This document shows, in pieces, positions 35,855-43,739 of a stretch of DNA of 64,000 nt. Where the stretch lies: NCBI RefSeq assembly GCF_022829385.1, contig NZ_JAKSXX010000245.1, positions 1 to 64,000 on the forward strand. The letters run 5' to 3'. The translations under genes and the position numbers were made by a program. The notes below the pieces were generated by a model. That model ran no database searches. It worked only from the letters and a program-made list of their open reading frames with translations, and was not told the origin of the DNA. This stretch comes from Methylobacterium sp. J-070. Lineage in GTDB: Bacteria > Pseudomonadota > Alphaproteobacteria > Rhizobiales > Beijerinckiaceae. Every line of letters begins with the position of its first letter. Position 1 is the stretch's first letter.

Positions 35855-36838
35855 ATGGCTGACGCCCCAAGGTCTGCGCAGCGCGGGGTCCCGCGCACGC
35901 TCGCTCTCGAACTCGCGCGCGTGACGGAACGCGCCGCCATCGCGGCCGCGCGGTTGCGCGGCAAGGGCGACGAGAAGGCCGCCGATCAGGCTGCGGTCGA
36001 TGCCATGCGCGACGAACTCAATGCCCTGCCGATCCAGGGCACCGTGGTGATCGGCGAGGGCGAGCGCGATCAGGCGCCGATGCTGTTCATCGGGGAGAAG
36101 CTCGGGCAGGGCGAGGGGCCCGAGGTCGACATCGCGGTCGATCCCCTCGAGGGCACGACACTCTGCGCCAAGGATCTCCCCGGCGCCATCGCGGTGATGG
36201 CGATGGCCGAGCGCGGCTCCCTGCTGGCGGCGCCCGACGTCTACATGCAGAAGATCGCCATCGGGCCCGGCTACCCGCCCGGCCTGGTCGATCTCGACGC
36301 GAGCCCGACCGACAACATCCTGGCGATCGCCCGCGCCAAGGGCGTCGCGCCGCACCAGATCACCGCGCTGATCCTGGATCGCCCGCGGCACGCGGCCCTG
36401 GTCGCCGAGGTCCGGGCCGCGGGTGCCGCCGTCCGCCTGATCTCGGACGGTGACATCGCCGGCATCATCTTCACCGCCAGCCCGGAGGAGACCGGGATTG
36501 ACCTGTATCTCGGGACCGGGGCCGCGCCCGAAGGCGTCCTCGCCGCCGCCGCCATGCGGTGCATCGGCGGCCAGATGCAGGGCCGCCTGATCCTCGACAC
36601 GGCGGAGCGCCGCCGCAGGGCCGCCGAGATGGGCATCGCGGATCGCGACCGGAAATACGACCTCACCGACCTCGCCAGCGGCGATGTGATCGTGGCCGCG
36701 ACGGGCGTCACCGACGGCGCACTCCTGCGCGGCGTGCGCTTCAGGCCCGACCGGATCCAGACCGAGACGCTGGTTTACCGGTCGGAAGCCGGGACCGTCC
36801 GGCGGATCCTCGGCGAGCACCGCCGCGGACAGGGCTGA
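35855..36838 (+). CDS. glpX: Class II fructose-1,6-bisphosphatase
   Basis: This 327-aa enzyme dephosphorylates fructose 1,6-bisphosphate in gluconeogenesis and, in methylotrophs and autotrophs, carbon assimilation. GTVVIGEGERDQAPMLFIGE and DIAVDPLEGTTLCAKDLPGA hold the metal and phosphate sites; ISDGDIAGII and GTGAAPEGVLAAAAMRCIGG are further GlpX blocks. It lies 176 bases downstream of hom with AGGCAGGAAACG before the ATG. The frequent next gene recJ is absent here. Confidence 0.95.
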   Translation: MADAPRSAQRGVPRTLALELARVTERAAIAAARLRGKGDEKAADQAAVDAMRDELNALPIQGTVVIGEGERDQAPMLFIGEKLGQGEGPEVDIAVDPLEGTTLCAKDLPGAIAVMAMAERGSLLAAPDVYMQKIAIGPGYPPGLVDLDASPTDNILAIARAKGVAPHQITALILDRPRHAALVAEVRAAGAAVRLISDGDIAGIIFTASPEETGIDLYLGTGAAPEGVLAAAAMRCIGGQMQGRLILDTAERRRRAAEMGIADRDRKYDLTDLASGDVIVAATGVTDGALLRGVRFRPDRIQTETLVYRSEAGTVRRILGEHRRGQG

Positions 36839-36865
36839 CGCGGCGGGCCGCCGCGTCCGCGCGCC

Positions 36866-37822
36866 TCAGTTCAGCACGACCACCTTGCTGCCGACGTTGA
36901 CGCGGCTGAACAGGTCGATCGCGTCCTGATTGATCATCCGGATGCAGCCCGAGGAGACGCTCTTGCCGATCGAGAACGGCTCGAGGGTGCCGTGGATGCG
37001 GAACAGCGTGTCCTTGTTGCCCTGCCAGAGGTACATGGCCCGGGCGCCGAGGGGGTTGCGCAGGCCGCCGGCGACGCCGAGACCGCTCTGCAGCTTGTCG
37101 ACCTCGCTCGCGAGCTTCGGGCTGCGCGCGATCATCTCCTTGGGCGGATACCAGTCCGGCCACGCCTGCTTGGAATTGACGGTGGCGGTCCCCGACCACG
37201 AGAAACCCTGCTTGCCGACGCCCACGCCGTAGCGGCGGGCGCGGCCGTTCTGCTCTACCAGCGTGAGCTGATGCGCCCGCGGGTCGACGATGATGGTCCC
37301 GGGCTCGTAGGGGCCGTTGTAGGCGATCTCCTGACGGAGGAAGGCGGGGTTCATCTTCTTGTAATTGAACGCCTGGATCGGGAACACGTCGTCCGACACC
37401 GGGCCGTAGGCCCTGGCGTAGTCGATCGGCTCGTTGTCGGGCGCGCGGAGAACGGCCTTCGCCTTGGCGGCCTCGACCGGGGACAGGCCCTCGGCCGGCG
37501 GAACGGCGCCGGGACGGGCCGGCACGGTCGGGTCCTCGTAGAGCGCGGCGGGCTCCGGCGGGGGCGGCGCCACCGGGCGCGACGCGGCCGGGGATTGCGG
37601 CGCGGGGCGCACGAAGTCGGTCCGCCCGGCATAGGGCAGGTAGCGGCCGCCGCGCCGGACATAATAGGCGCCGTTCTGATCCTGGTAGAGTTGCCCGTCG
37701 TCGCCGAACCCGTCGATGCCCGCATCGCCGACCGGGCCGCGGCCCTGGGCGTGCGCGCTCGTGGCAAGGGCCAGGACGGTCAGGCCGGCCAGGAGAAGGC
37801 GATGGATCGTCGGGGCGGACAT
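36866..37822 (-). CDS. L,D-transpeptidase (YkuD domain)
   Basis: This 318-aa exported enzyme has a signal peptide MSAPTIHRLLLAGLTVLALA ending in SAHAQ, a spacer to ~100 rich in Pro and Ala with GGRYLPYAGRTD, and a C-terminal YkuD domain of the short ErfK type. It shows TIIVDPRAHQLTLVEQNG, then RIHGTLEP and the catalytic SSGCIRMINQDAIDLF. Such proteins form 3-3 peptidoglycan cross-links or anchor outer-membrane proteins. ATG 37822 has GAGGA 10 bases upstream. It converges with glpX. Confidence 0.9.
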   Translation of the reverse strand: MSAPTIHRLLLAGLTVLALATSAHAQGRGPVGDAGIDGFGDDGQLYQDQNGAYYVRRGGRYLPYAGRTDFVRPAPQSPAASRPVAPPPPEPAALYEDPTVPARPGAVPPAEGLSPVEAAKAKAVLRAPDNEPIDYARAYGPVSDDVFPIQAFNYKKMNPAFLRQEIAYNGPYEPGTIIVDPRAHQLTLVEQNGRARRYGVGVGKQGFSWSGTATVNSKQAWPDWYPPKEMIARSPKLASEVDKLQSGLGVAGGLRNPLGARAMYLWQGNKDTLFRIHGTLEPFSIGKSVSSGCIRMINQDAIDLFSRVNVGSKVVVLN

Positions 37823-38208
37823 GGTTCGAATTTCCTCGGGAGGCAACGCCGGGACTCGCGACGGCGCGCTGTCGAGCGGGCCAGCACGATAACAAGGCTC
37901 AGCTCATCCCGCGGCTTAGCAAATATCGCGCTTTGCCGCCAAGTTGCCGACCCTTTCGGAGGCGCATTACAGCGTGTCGCGGACGCTTTCTGCCCGCGTG
38001 TGTTGCCCCCTTGCAGCAATGACTTCGGCGCCGCGGTCCGCCGATCCGGGTGGCCCGTGCTCCGCCGCCCGTTTGCTCGGCAGGGCTGCCTCGATCGGCG
38101 GCAGCGCCGGGCCTGCCGCCGCGCCGCGCGGCCGCCGCCGCCGCCGCCGACCCTCCGGAATCCCGCGGCCGATCATACGCAACTCCGGCATTCCGCGATT
38201 CCGGGGCG

Positions 38209-38224
38209 TGGCACGCTTGCTGCA
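38209..38224 (+). promoter_or_regulatory. Sigma-54 (RpoN) promoter of narK
   Basis: TGGCACGCTTGCTGCA matches the TGGCACG-N4-TTGCW consensus with one mismatch in the -12 box, and keeps the required GG-N10-GC spacing. It lies about 130 bases before the narK ATG. Nitrate transport genes in alphaproteobacteria are commonly NtrC/RpoN-controlled. Confidence 0.65.
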
Positions 38225-38235
38225 TTGCACCGGCA

Positions 38236-38252
38236 GCCGCGCCCGGCGCGGC
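38236..38252 (+). other. Leader hairpin just after the predicted narK transcription start
   Basis: GCCGCGC (38236-38242) and GCGCGGC (38246-38252) form a perfect 7-bp stem with loop CCG, at the expected 5' end of the narK mRNA. It could be an RNA control element, but its 3-base loop does not match the hexaloop hairpins of NasT/NasR-type antiterminators. Confidence 0.3.
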
Positions 38253-38351
38253 GGCGGAGCAACGGCGCTCCAAACAGCGGACGGTGTGAGTCCGGATCCC
38301 CGGCATGAGCGACCGCGTGACGGTTCGCCCCTTGAGACGAGCACCAGAACT

Positions 38352-39602
38352 ATGGCCAGCTTCAAGACCGTGATGAAGTCGGGTCACCCCCCGACGCTGT
38401 TCGCCGCGTTCCTGTACTTCGATTTCTGCTTCGCCATCTGGGTTCTGAACGGCGCCATGGGCCCGTTCATCACCGAGACCTACAAGCTCACCCCGGCCCA
38501 GACCGGGTTCATGATCTCGCTGCCGATCCTCGCGGGCGCGCTCATGCGCTTCCCGCTCGGGATCCTCGCTCAGTACATCGGCCGGAAGAACGCCGCGATC
38601 ACCGAGATGAGCGTGATCATTCTGGCGATGGCCTACGGATACCTGTTCGTCTCCTCGTACAACGAGGTGCTCGCCATGGGCGTGCTGCTCGGCATTGCCG
38701 GCGCCTCGTTCGGTGTCGCGCTGTCGCTGGGCTCGGGCTGGTTTCCGCCGGAGCACAAGGGGCTGGCCATGGGCATCGCCGGCGCCGGCAATTCCGGCAC
38801 GGTGCTCGCCGTCCTGTTCGCGCCGCCGCTGGCGCAGGCCTACGGCTGGCAGACCACCTATGCCTTCGCCGGCGTGGTGATGCTCCTGCCGCTCGCGGTC
38901 ATGATCGTGCTGGCCAAGGAGCCCCCGGACTGCGAGCACCAGTCGTTCAAGGAGCACATCTCCTGCCTGTTCACCAAGGACGGATGGGCGTTCTCGCTGA
39001 TCTACGTGATCACCTTCGGCGGCTTCGTCGGCCTGTCGAACTTCCTGCCGACCTTCTTCTACGAGCAGTTCGCCGTGACGAAGGTCGAGGCCGGACGTCT
39101 GACCATGCTGGCGGCGTTCATGGGCTCGGGCATCCGGATCGTCGGCGGCTACTTCGCCGACCGGATGGGCGGGATCGCGGTGCTGTCGGTGGTCCTGCTC
39201 GCGGCGATCGCGACGTTCCTGTCTCTGACGGCCACGCCGTCGCTCGCCCTCACCACGGTCCTGTTCATGCTCTGCTTCGCGGCGCTCGGCGCCGGCAACG
39301 GCGCGCTGTTCCAGCTGGTCCCGCTGCGCTGGCCCAGCAACACCGCAGTGGCCGGCTCGATGATCGGCGAGGTCGGTGCGCTGGGCGGCGCGATCCTGCC
39401 GAACGTCATGGGCCTGTCGAAGCAGTATACCGGCTCGTTCTCGCTGGGCTTCATCGGCTATGCGGCTTTCGCGGCGGTCGTGCTCGGTTGCCTGGCTCTC
39501 TGGCAGCGCAAGTGGGTCGGGAGCTGGGTCGGACCGCGCGGCAAGGCGCTGGGCGGCACCATGGAGGCCGGATCGGAACAGTTCCGGCCCGCGACGGTCT
39601 GA
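38352..39602 (+). CDS. narK: Nitrate/nitrite transporter, NarK/NasA (NNP) family MFS
   Basis: This 416-aa inner-membrane protein has 12 membrane segments. NNP features are present: SLPILAGALMRFPLGILAQYIGRKN with the helix-2 Arg, and the two Gly-rich nitrate signature helices GIAGASFGVALSLGSGWFPPEHKGLAMGIAG (given here as positions ~117-147) and FAALGAGNGALFQLVPLRWP. It imports nitrate for assimilation, or exchanges nitrate and nitrite. Nitrate reductase genes are not adjacent. ATG 38352 begins MASFKTVMKSGHPP; the ribosome site is weak. A sigma-54 promoter precedes and an intrinsic terminator follows. Confidence 0.9.
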   Translation: MASFKTVMKSGHPPTLFAAFLYFDFCFAIWVLNGAMGPFITETYKLTPAQTGFMISLPILAGALMRFPLGILAQYIGRKNAAITEMSVIILAMAYGYLFVSSYNEVLAMGVLLGIAGASFGVALSLGSGWFPPEHKGLAMGIAGAGNSGTVLAVLFAPPLAQAYGWQTTYAFAGVVMLLPLAVMIVLAKEPPDCEHQSFKEHISCLFTKDGWAFSLIYVITFGGFVGLSNFLPTFFYEQFAVTKVEAGRLTMLAAFMGSGIRIVGGYFADRMGGIAVLSVVLLAAIATFLSLTATPSLALTTVLFMLCFAALGAGNGALFQLVPLRWPSNTAVAGSMIGEVGALGGAILPNVMGLSKQYTGSFSLGFIGYAAFAAVVLGCLALWQRKWVGSWVGPRGKALGGTMEAGSEQFRPATV

Positions 39603-39653
39603 GCCCGCCAAGGTCCCGGCCGCCGCCGTTCGACGCTTTGACGAATGCCGACC

Positions 39654-39678
39654 GGGGGCCCTCGCGGCCCCCGTTCTG
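39654..39678 (+). terminator. Intrinsic terminator after narK
   Basis: CGGGGGCC (39654-39661) and GGCCCCCG (39667-39674) form a perfect 8-bp stem with a 5-base loop, followed by TTCT. It isolates narK from the next operon. Confidence 0.7.
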
Positions 39679-39838
39679 CGTTCTATCGCCGGGTCCAATT
39701 CGCACGTAGAACGCACATCTGCGGTTGCGTTCCCCCGCCGGACGCGTTTGAATAATGCATTACGAAAGAGTGCCCGGCCCTGCGGTCGAGGCGCCGGACA
39801 GTCGCGCCAGGCGGCGTCTTCGAGTGGAGGAATGGTCG

Positions 39839-41131
39839 ATGGCGAAGCGCTTCAGCGCCACGAACGGCGTGCTCGGCCTTCTTTGCGTGATGTACTTCAT
39901 CACGTATCTCGACCGGGTCAACATCGCGACCGCGGGTGCGGAGATCATCCGCGAATTCGGGATGTCGAAGACGGATTTCGGCCTGATCCTGTCGGCCTTC
40001 GCCTACCCGTACGCGATCTTCCAGGTGATCGGCGGCTCGGTCGGCGACAAGTTCGGTGCCCGGCGCACCCTGCTCGCCTGCGGCTTGATCTGGGCGATGG
40101 CGACGATCCTGACCGGGATGGTCGGCGGCTTGATCAGCCTGTTCCTGGCCCGGGTGCTGCTCGGTTTCGGCGAGGGCGCGACCTTCCCCACCGCCACCCG
40201 CGCCATGCAGAACTGGACGGCGCCGGGCAAGCGCGGCTTCGCGCAGGGCATCACCCACGCCTTCGCGCGCCTCGGCAACGCGGTCGCCCCGCCGATCGTC
40301 GCCTTCCTGATCTACCATTTCGGCTGGCGCACCAGCTTCGTGATTTTGGGTGCGGTCAGCTTCGTCTGGGTGGCGATCTGGTACCTGTACTTCCGCGACG
40401 ACCCCTCCGAGCACCCGGCGATCACCCGCGCGGAGCTCGACACGCTGCCGCCGCCCCGGAAGGTCGGCGCGAAGCAGAGCGTGCCGTGGGGTGCCCTGAC
40501 CCGGCGCATGCTGCCGGTGAGCGTGACCTATTTCTGCTACGGCTGGACCCTGTGGCTGTTCCTCGGCTGGCTGCCGAGCTTCTTCAAGGAGAACTACAGC
40601 CTCGACCTGAAGAACTCGGCTCTGTTCGCCTCGGGCGTCTTCTTCGCCGGCGTCGTGGGCGACACGGTCGGCGGCATGATGAGCGACGCCATCCTGCACC
40701 GGACCGGCAACGTGAAGCTGGCCCGGCTGTCGGTGATCGTGGTGGGCTTCCTGGGCGCGGCCGCGAGCCTCGCAGGGGTCTTCATGACCCGGGACCTCAC
40801 CTACGTCGCGCTGCTCCTGTCCTCGGGCTTCTTCTTCGCCGAACTGGTGATCGGGCCGATCTGGTCGGTGCCCATGGACATCGCGCCGAAATATGCCGGC
40901 ACCGCCAGCGGATTGATGAACACCGGCTCGGCCATCGCGGCGATCGTCTCGCCCATCGTCTTCGGCGTCATCGTCGACCTGACGGGGAGCTGGACCCTGC
41001 CGTTCGTCGGCTCGATCGGCCTGTGCCTGCTCGGCGCCGGGCTGGCCTTCACGATGCATCCCGAGCGGGAATTCGTGGATCCGGTCGCGCCGGCGGTCGG
41101 TCCTGTCGCCACCGTCGCCGCCGGGGAATAG
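39839..41131 (+). CDS. MFS transporter, anion:cation symporter (ACS) family
   Basis: This 430-aa protein has 12 membrane segments of the ACS (glucarate/hexuronate/phthalate) type, with YFITYLDRVNIATAG in helix 1, GDKFGARRTLLACGLIWA after helix 2, and RVLLGFGEGATFPTATRAM in helix 4. ACS members import organic anions with H+ or Na+, often sugar acids or aromatic acids. ATG 39839 has GGAGG 8 bases upstream; an ATG at 39832 is out of frame. The next gene, a CoA-transferase, starts 6 bases after its stop, so the transported acid is probably then activated with CoA (inference). Confidence 0.88.
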   Translation: MAKRFSATNGVLGLLCVMYFITYLDRVNIATAGAEIIREFGMSKTDFGLILSAFAYPYAIFQVIGGSVGDKFGARRTLLACGLIWAMATILTGMVGGLISLFLARVLLGFGEGATFPTATRAMQNWTAPGKRGFAQGITHAFARLGNAVAPPIVAFLIYHFGWRTSFVILGAVSFVWVAIWYLYFRDDPSEHPAITRAELDTLPPPRKVGAKQSVPWGALTRRMLPVSVTYFCYGWTLWLFLGWLPSFFKENYSLDLKNSALFASGVFFAGVVGDTVGGMMSDAILHRTGNVKLARLSVIVVGFLGAAASLAGVFMTRDLTYVALLLSSGFFFAELVIGPIWSVPMDIAPKYAGTASGLMNTGSAIAAIVSPIVFGVIVDLTGSWTLPFVGSIGLCLLGAGLAFTMHPEREFVDPVAPAVGPVATVAAGE

Positions 41132-41137
41132 GGCGCT

Positions 41138-42358
41138 ATGGCGGACGCAACGAAACGCTCCGGTCCGCTGGCCGGGATGCGGGTGATCGAGCTGGCCCAC
41201 ATCATGGCCGGGCCGGTCTGCGGACTGATGCTCGCCGACATGGGTGCGGAGGTCATCAAGGTCGAGAAGATGGACGGGGACGACACCCGTCGCACGGTCC
41301 CGCCCGCCCTGGAGGGCGAGAGCGCCGCCTACATGATGATGAACCGCGGCAAGCGCGGCATCAGCCTCGACCTCAAGGATCCGGACGGCGTGGCCGTGCT
41401 GCGCCGCCTGCTCAAGGGCGCCGACGCGCTGATCGAGAATTACCGCGGCGGCACGATGGAGCGCCTCGGGATCGGCTACGAGACGCTGCGGCAGGAATTT
41501 CCGGAGCTCGTCTACTGCTCCCTCTCCGGCTTCGGCCGGACCGGGCCCTACGCCGACCGGGCCGGGTTCGATCTCGTCGCGCAGGGCATGAGCGGACTCA
41601 TGTCGGTGACCGGGGAGGGGGCCGGCCGGCCGCCGATGAAGTGCGGGCCGCCGGTGACCGACATCACCGCCGGCATCCTGGCCGCCATGGGCGTCCTGGC
41701 GGCCTATGCCAACCGCCTGCGGACCGGGAAGGGGCAGGCGGTCGATACCTCGCTCTTCGAGGCCGGCATCACCCACACCTATTGGCAATCGGCCATCGCG
41801 ATGGCGACCGGGATTGCCCCGGGGCCCATGGGCTCGGCGCATCCGCTGAACGCGCCCTACGAGGCGGTCGAGACCGCCGACGGCTGGATCACCATCGGCG
41901 CCGCCAACCAGACCAACTGGCTGCGGCTGCTCAAGGCGATCGACGCCGAGGCCCTCGCCGAGGATCCCCGTTTCGCGCTCAACCGCGACCGGATGGCCAA
42001 CCGGCGCGAACTCACCGCGACGCTCGCCCCGATCTTCAGGGCCCACGGCTCCGCGGAATGGCTCACGCGCCTGGAGGCGGGCGGAGTCCCGGCCGGGCCG
42101 GTGCTCGACGTCAACGCCATGCACCGGGATCCCCAGACGCTGGCGCGCGAGATGGTGGTGGAGGTGGACCACCCGCGGGTCGGCCGGATGAAGACGCTGG
42201 GGCTGCCGGTGAAGTTCTCCGACACGCCGGGACGCGTGCACGGACCGGCCCCGTTGCTCGGCGAGCATTCCCGGGCGATCCTGGCCGAGGCCGGCTATTC
42301 GGCCGCCGAGGTCGACGGCCTGATCGCCCGGGGCGTGGTCCGCGAGACCGTGGCCTGA
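41138..42358 (+). CDS. Class III (CaiB/BaiF) CoA-transferase
   Basis: This 406-aa enzyme moves CoA between carboxylic acids. The family start (LAGMRVIELAHIMAGPVCG, then LADMGAEVIKVEK) and FGRTGPYADRAGFDLVAQGMSG are clear. The catalytic Asp is probably in TDITAGILAAMGVLAAY, followed by NAPYEAVETADGWI. Known relatives activate formate/oxalate, carnitine, bile acids or 2-hydroxy acids, so the acid cannot be named. It sits between an organic-anion importer and a crotonase-fold protein in one operon. Confidence 0.9.
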   Translation: MADATKRSGPLAGMRVIELAHIMAGPVCGLMLADMGAEVIKVEKMDGDDTRRTVPPALEGESAAYMMMNRGKRGISLDLKDPDGVAVLRRLLKGADALIENYRGGTMERLGIGYETLRQEFPELVYCSLSGFGRTGPYADRAGFDLVAQGMSGLMSVTGEGAGRPPMKCGPPVTDITAGILAAMGVLAAYANRLRTGKGQAVDTSLFEAGITHTYWQSAIAMATGIAPGPMGSAHPLNAPYEAVETADGWITIGAANQTNWLRLLKAIDAEALAEDPRFALNRDRMANRRELTATLAPIFRAHGSAEWLTRLEAGGVPAGPVLDVNAMHRDPQTLAREMVVEVDHPRVGRMKTLGLPVKFSDTPGRVHGPAPLLGEHSRAILAEAGYSAAEVDGLIARGVVRETVA

Positions 42359-42392
42359 CCCTGGCCTGACCCTGCCGAACGGAGACCGTTCC

Positions 42393-43205
42393 ATGAATGC
42401 CGCGCCCGCGACCGACGAGCTGCTGTTCACGACGGACGAGGCCGGCATCGCCCGCATCGTCCTCAACCGGCCCCAGGCCCGCAACGCGATGACCTTCGCG
42501 ATGTACCAGGGCCTCATCACCTGCTGCGAGGCGATCACCGGCAACCCGGCCGTCAAGGCCCTGATCATCACCGGCGCCGGCGACAAGGCGTTCGCGGCCG
42601 GCACGGACATCGGTCAGTTCCGCAGCTTCAACACCGCCGAGGACGCCCTCGGCTACGAGCGGTTCATGGACCGGGTCCTCGGATCGCTGGAGCGGCTGCG
42701 CGTGCCGACCATCGCGGCGATCGCCGGCGCCTGCACCGGCGGCGGCGCGGCCATCGCGGCGGCTTGCGACCTGCGCGTCGCCACCCGGGATGCCCGCTTC
42801 GGCTTCCCGATCGCGCGGACGCTGGGCAACTGCCTGAGCCAGGGCAATCTCAAGCGGCTCTCCGGCCTGATCGGGCCGGCCCGGGTCAAGGACATCATCT
42901 TCACGGCCCGCCTCGTCGGGGCCGAGGAGGCGCTGGCCATCGGCCTCGTCGGCGAGGTGGTCGAGGATCGCGCTGCCCTCACCGAGCGGGTCGACAACCT
43001 CGCGCACCTCTTGGCCGGCCACGCGCCGCTGACCATGCAGGCGACCAAGGAGGGGCTGCGGCGCCTCGCCGAGGAGGACGCCCCGCCCGAGGGCGAGGCG
43101 CATCCGGGCGATGACCTCATCCTCATGTGTTACATGAGCGGGGATTTTCGCGAGGGCATGGAGGCGTTCCTCGGCAAGCGCCCGCCCAACTGGAGCGGGC
43201 GCTGA
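42393..43205 (+). CDS. Crotonase-fold (enoyl-CoA hydratase/isomerase family) protein lacking both catalytic Glu
   Basis: This 270-aa crotonase-superfamily protein has RPQARNAM and the oxyanion motif FAAGTDIGQF, then AGACTGGGAAIAAACDLR. In classical enoyl-CoA hydratase the residue after GGGC and the one in FGQPE are Glu; here these positions read GGGAA and FGFPIARTLG, so both catalytic glutamates are absent. True hydratase activity is therefore unlikely. Isomerase, decarboxylase or thioester hydrolase activity on the CoA-ester made by the upstream CoA-transferase is possible (inference). It ends 9 bases before the convergent YbaK gene. Confidence 0.85.
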   Translation: MNAAPATDELLFTTDEAGIARIVLNRPQARNAMTFAMYQGLITCCEAITGNPAVKALIITGAGDKAFAAGTDIGQFRSFNTAEDALGYERFMDRVLGSLERLRVPTIAAIAGACTGGGAAIAAACDLRVATRDARFGFPIARTLGNCLSQGNLKRLSGLIGPARVKDIIFTARLVGAEEALAIGLVGEVVEDRAALTERVDNLAHLLAGHAPLTMQATKEGLRRLAEEDAPPEGEAHPGDDLILMCYMSGDFREGMEAFLGKRPPNWSGR

Positions 43206-43214
43206 ACCCCGGGC

Positions 43215-43682
43215 TCACGCCGCTTCCTGGCAGACATCGACCCACGTCGCGTCGACCAGGGCGGCCATGCGATCCGGCGCGATCTTGACCGCGCTGCGCG
43301 GGCTGCCGGCCGCCGGCACCACTTCGGCGAAGGCCTTGAGCGAGACGTCGCAGTAGACCGGCAGCGGCGCGATCAGGCCGAACGGGCAGACGCCCCCGAC
43401 CGGGTGGCCGGTGATCGCCTCGACCGCGGCGAGATCGAGCATCCGGACCTTGCCGCCGAACACCGCCTTGGCCTTGCGGTTGTCCAGCCGCGCATCCCCG
43501 CGGGTCACCACGAGGGCGTTCTGGTCGCCGACGCGGATGGCGAGCGTCTTGGCGATCTGGGCCGGCGCGACGCCGTGGCCCGCCGCGGCCTCCGTGACCG
43601 TGGCCGTGCTGGTCTCGAGCTCGATGACCGCGATGTCGGGCGCTCGGGCGGAGAAGAACGCCCGGACGGAATCGAGGCTCAT
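43215..43682 (-). CDS. YbaK/EbsC family aminoacyl-tRNA deacylase
   Basis: This 155-aa protein is a stand-alone YbaK/ProRS-editing domain. VGVCPFGLIAPLPVYCDVSL-type sequence around residues 95-114 (GHPVGGVCPFG), AKTLAIRVGDQNALVV and NRKAKAVFGGKVRML are family blocks. Members hydrolyse mis-charged Cys-tRNA(Pro) or Ala-tRNA(Pro). It is a single gene between a CoA-ester operon and a TRAP operon; its start is 57 bases upstream-distal of the dctM stop, so it is probably transcribed with or just after the TRAP genes only by readthrough. Confidence 0.85.
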   Translation of the reverse strand: MSLDSVRAFFSARAPDIAVIELETSTATVTEAAAGHGVAPAQIAKTLAIRVGDQNALVVTRGDARLDNRKAKAVFGGKVRMLDLAAVEAITGHPVGGVCPFGLIAPLPVYCDVSLKAFAEVVPAAGSPRSAVKIAPDRMAALVDATWVDVCQEAA

Positions 43683-43739
43683 CGGTGTTCCTGGAGACGC
43701 GGGCCGCAGCGGCGGCGCGCGCTCCGTCGGAACCCGCCC

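Larger units (their letters stand above)
37823..38351. other. 529-base divergent intergenic region upstream of narK
   Basis: No protein-coding gene is supported. It contains a GCC-triplet run (38131-38149), a 9-base palindrome TTGCAGCAA (38011-38019), a sigma-54 promoter (38209-38224) and a leader hairpin (38236-38252). I could not identify NtrC enhancer sites with confidence. Confidence 0.5.

Noticed and set aside
38131-38149. GCC triplet run as a microsatellite or coding repeat
   Set aside because: It lies in no supported frame and such short runs are common in GC-rich intergenic DNA.
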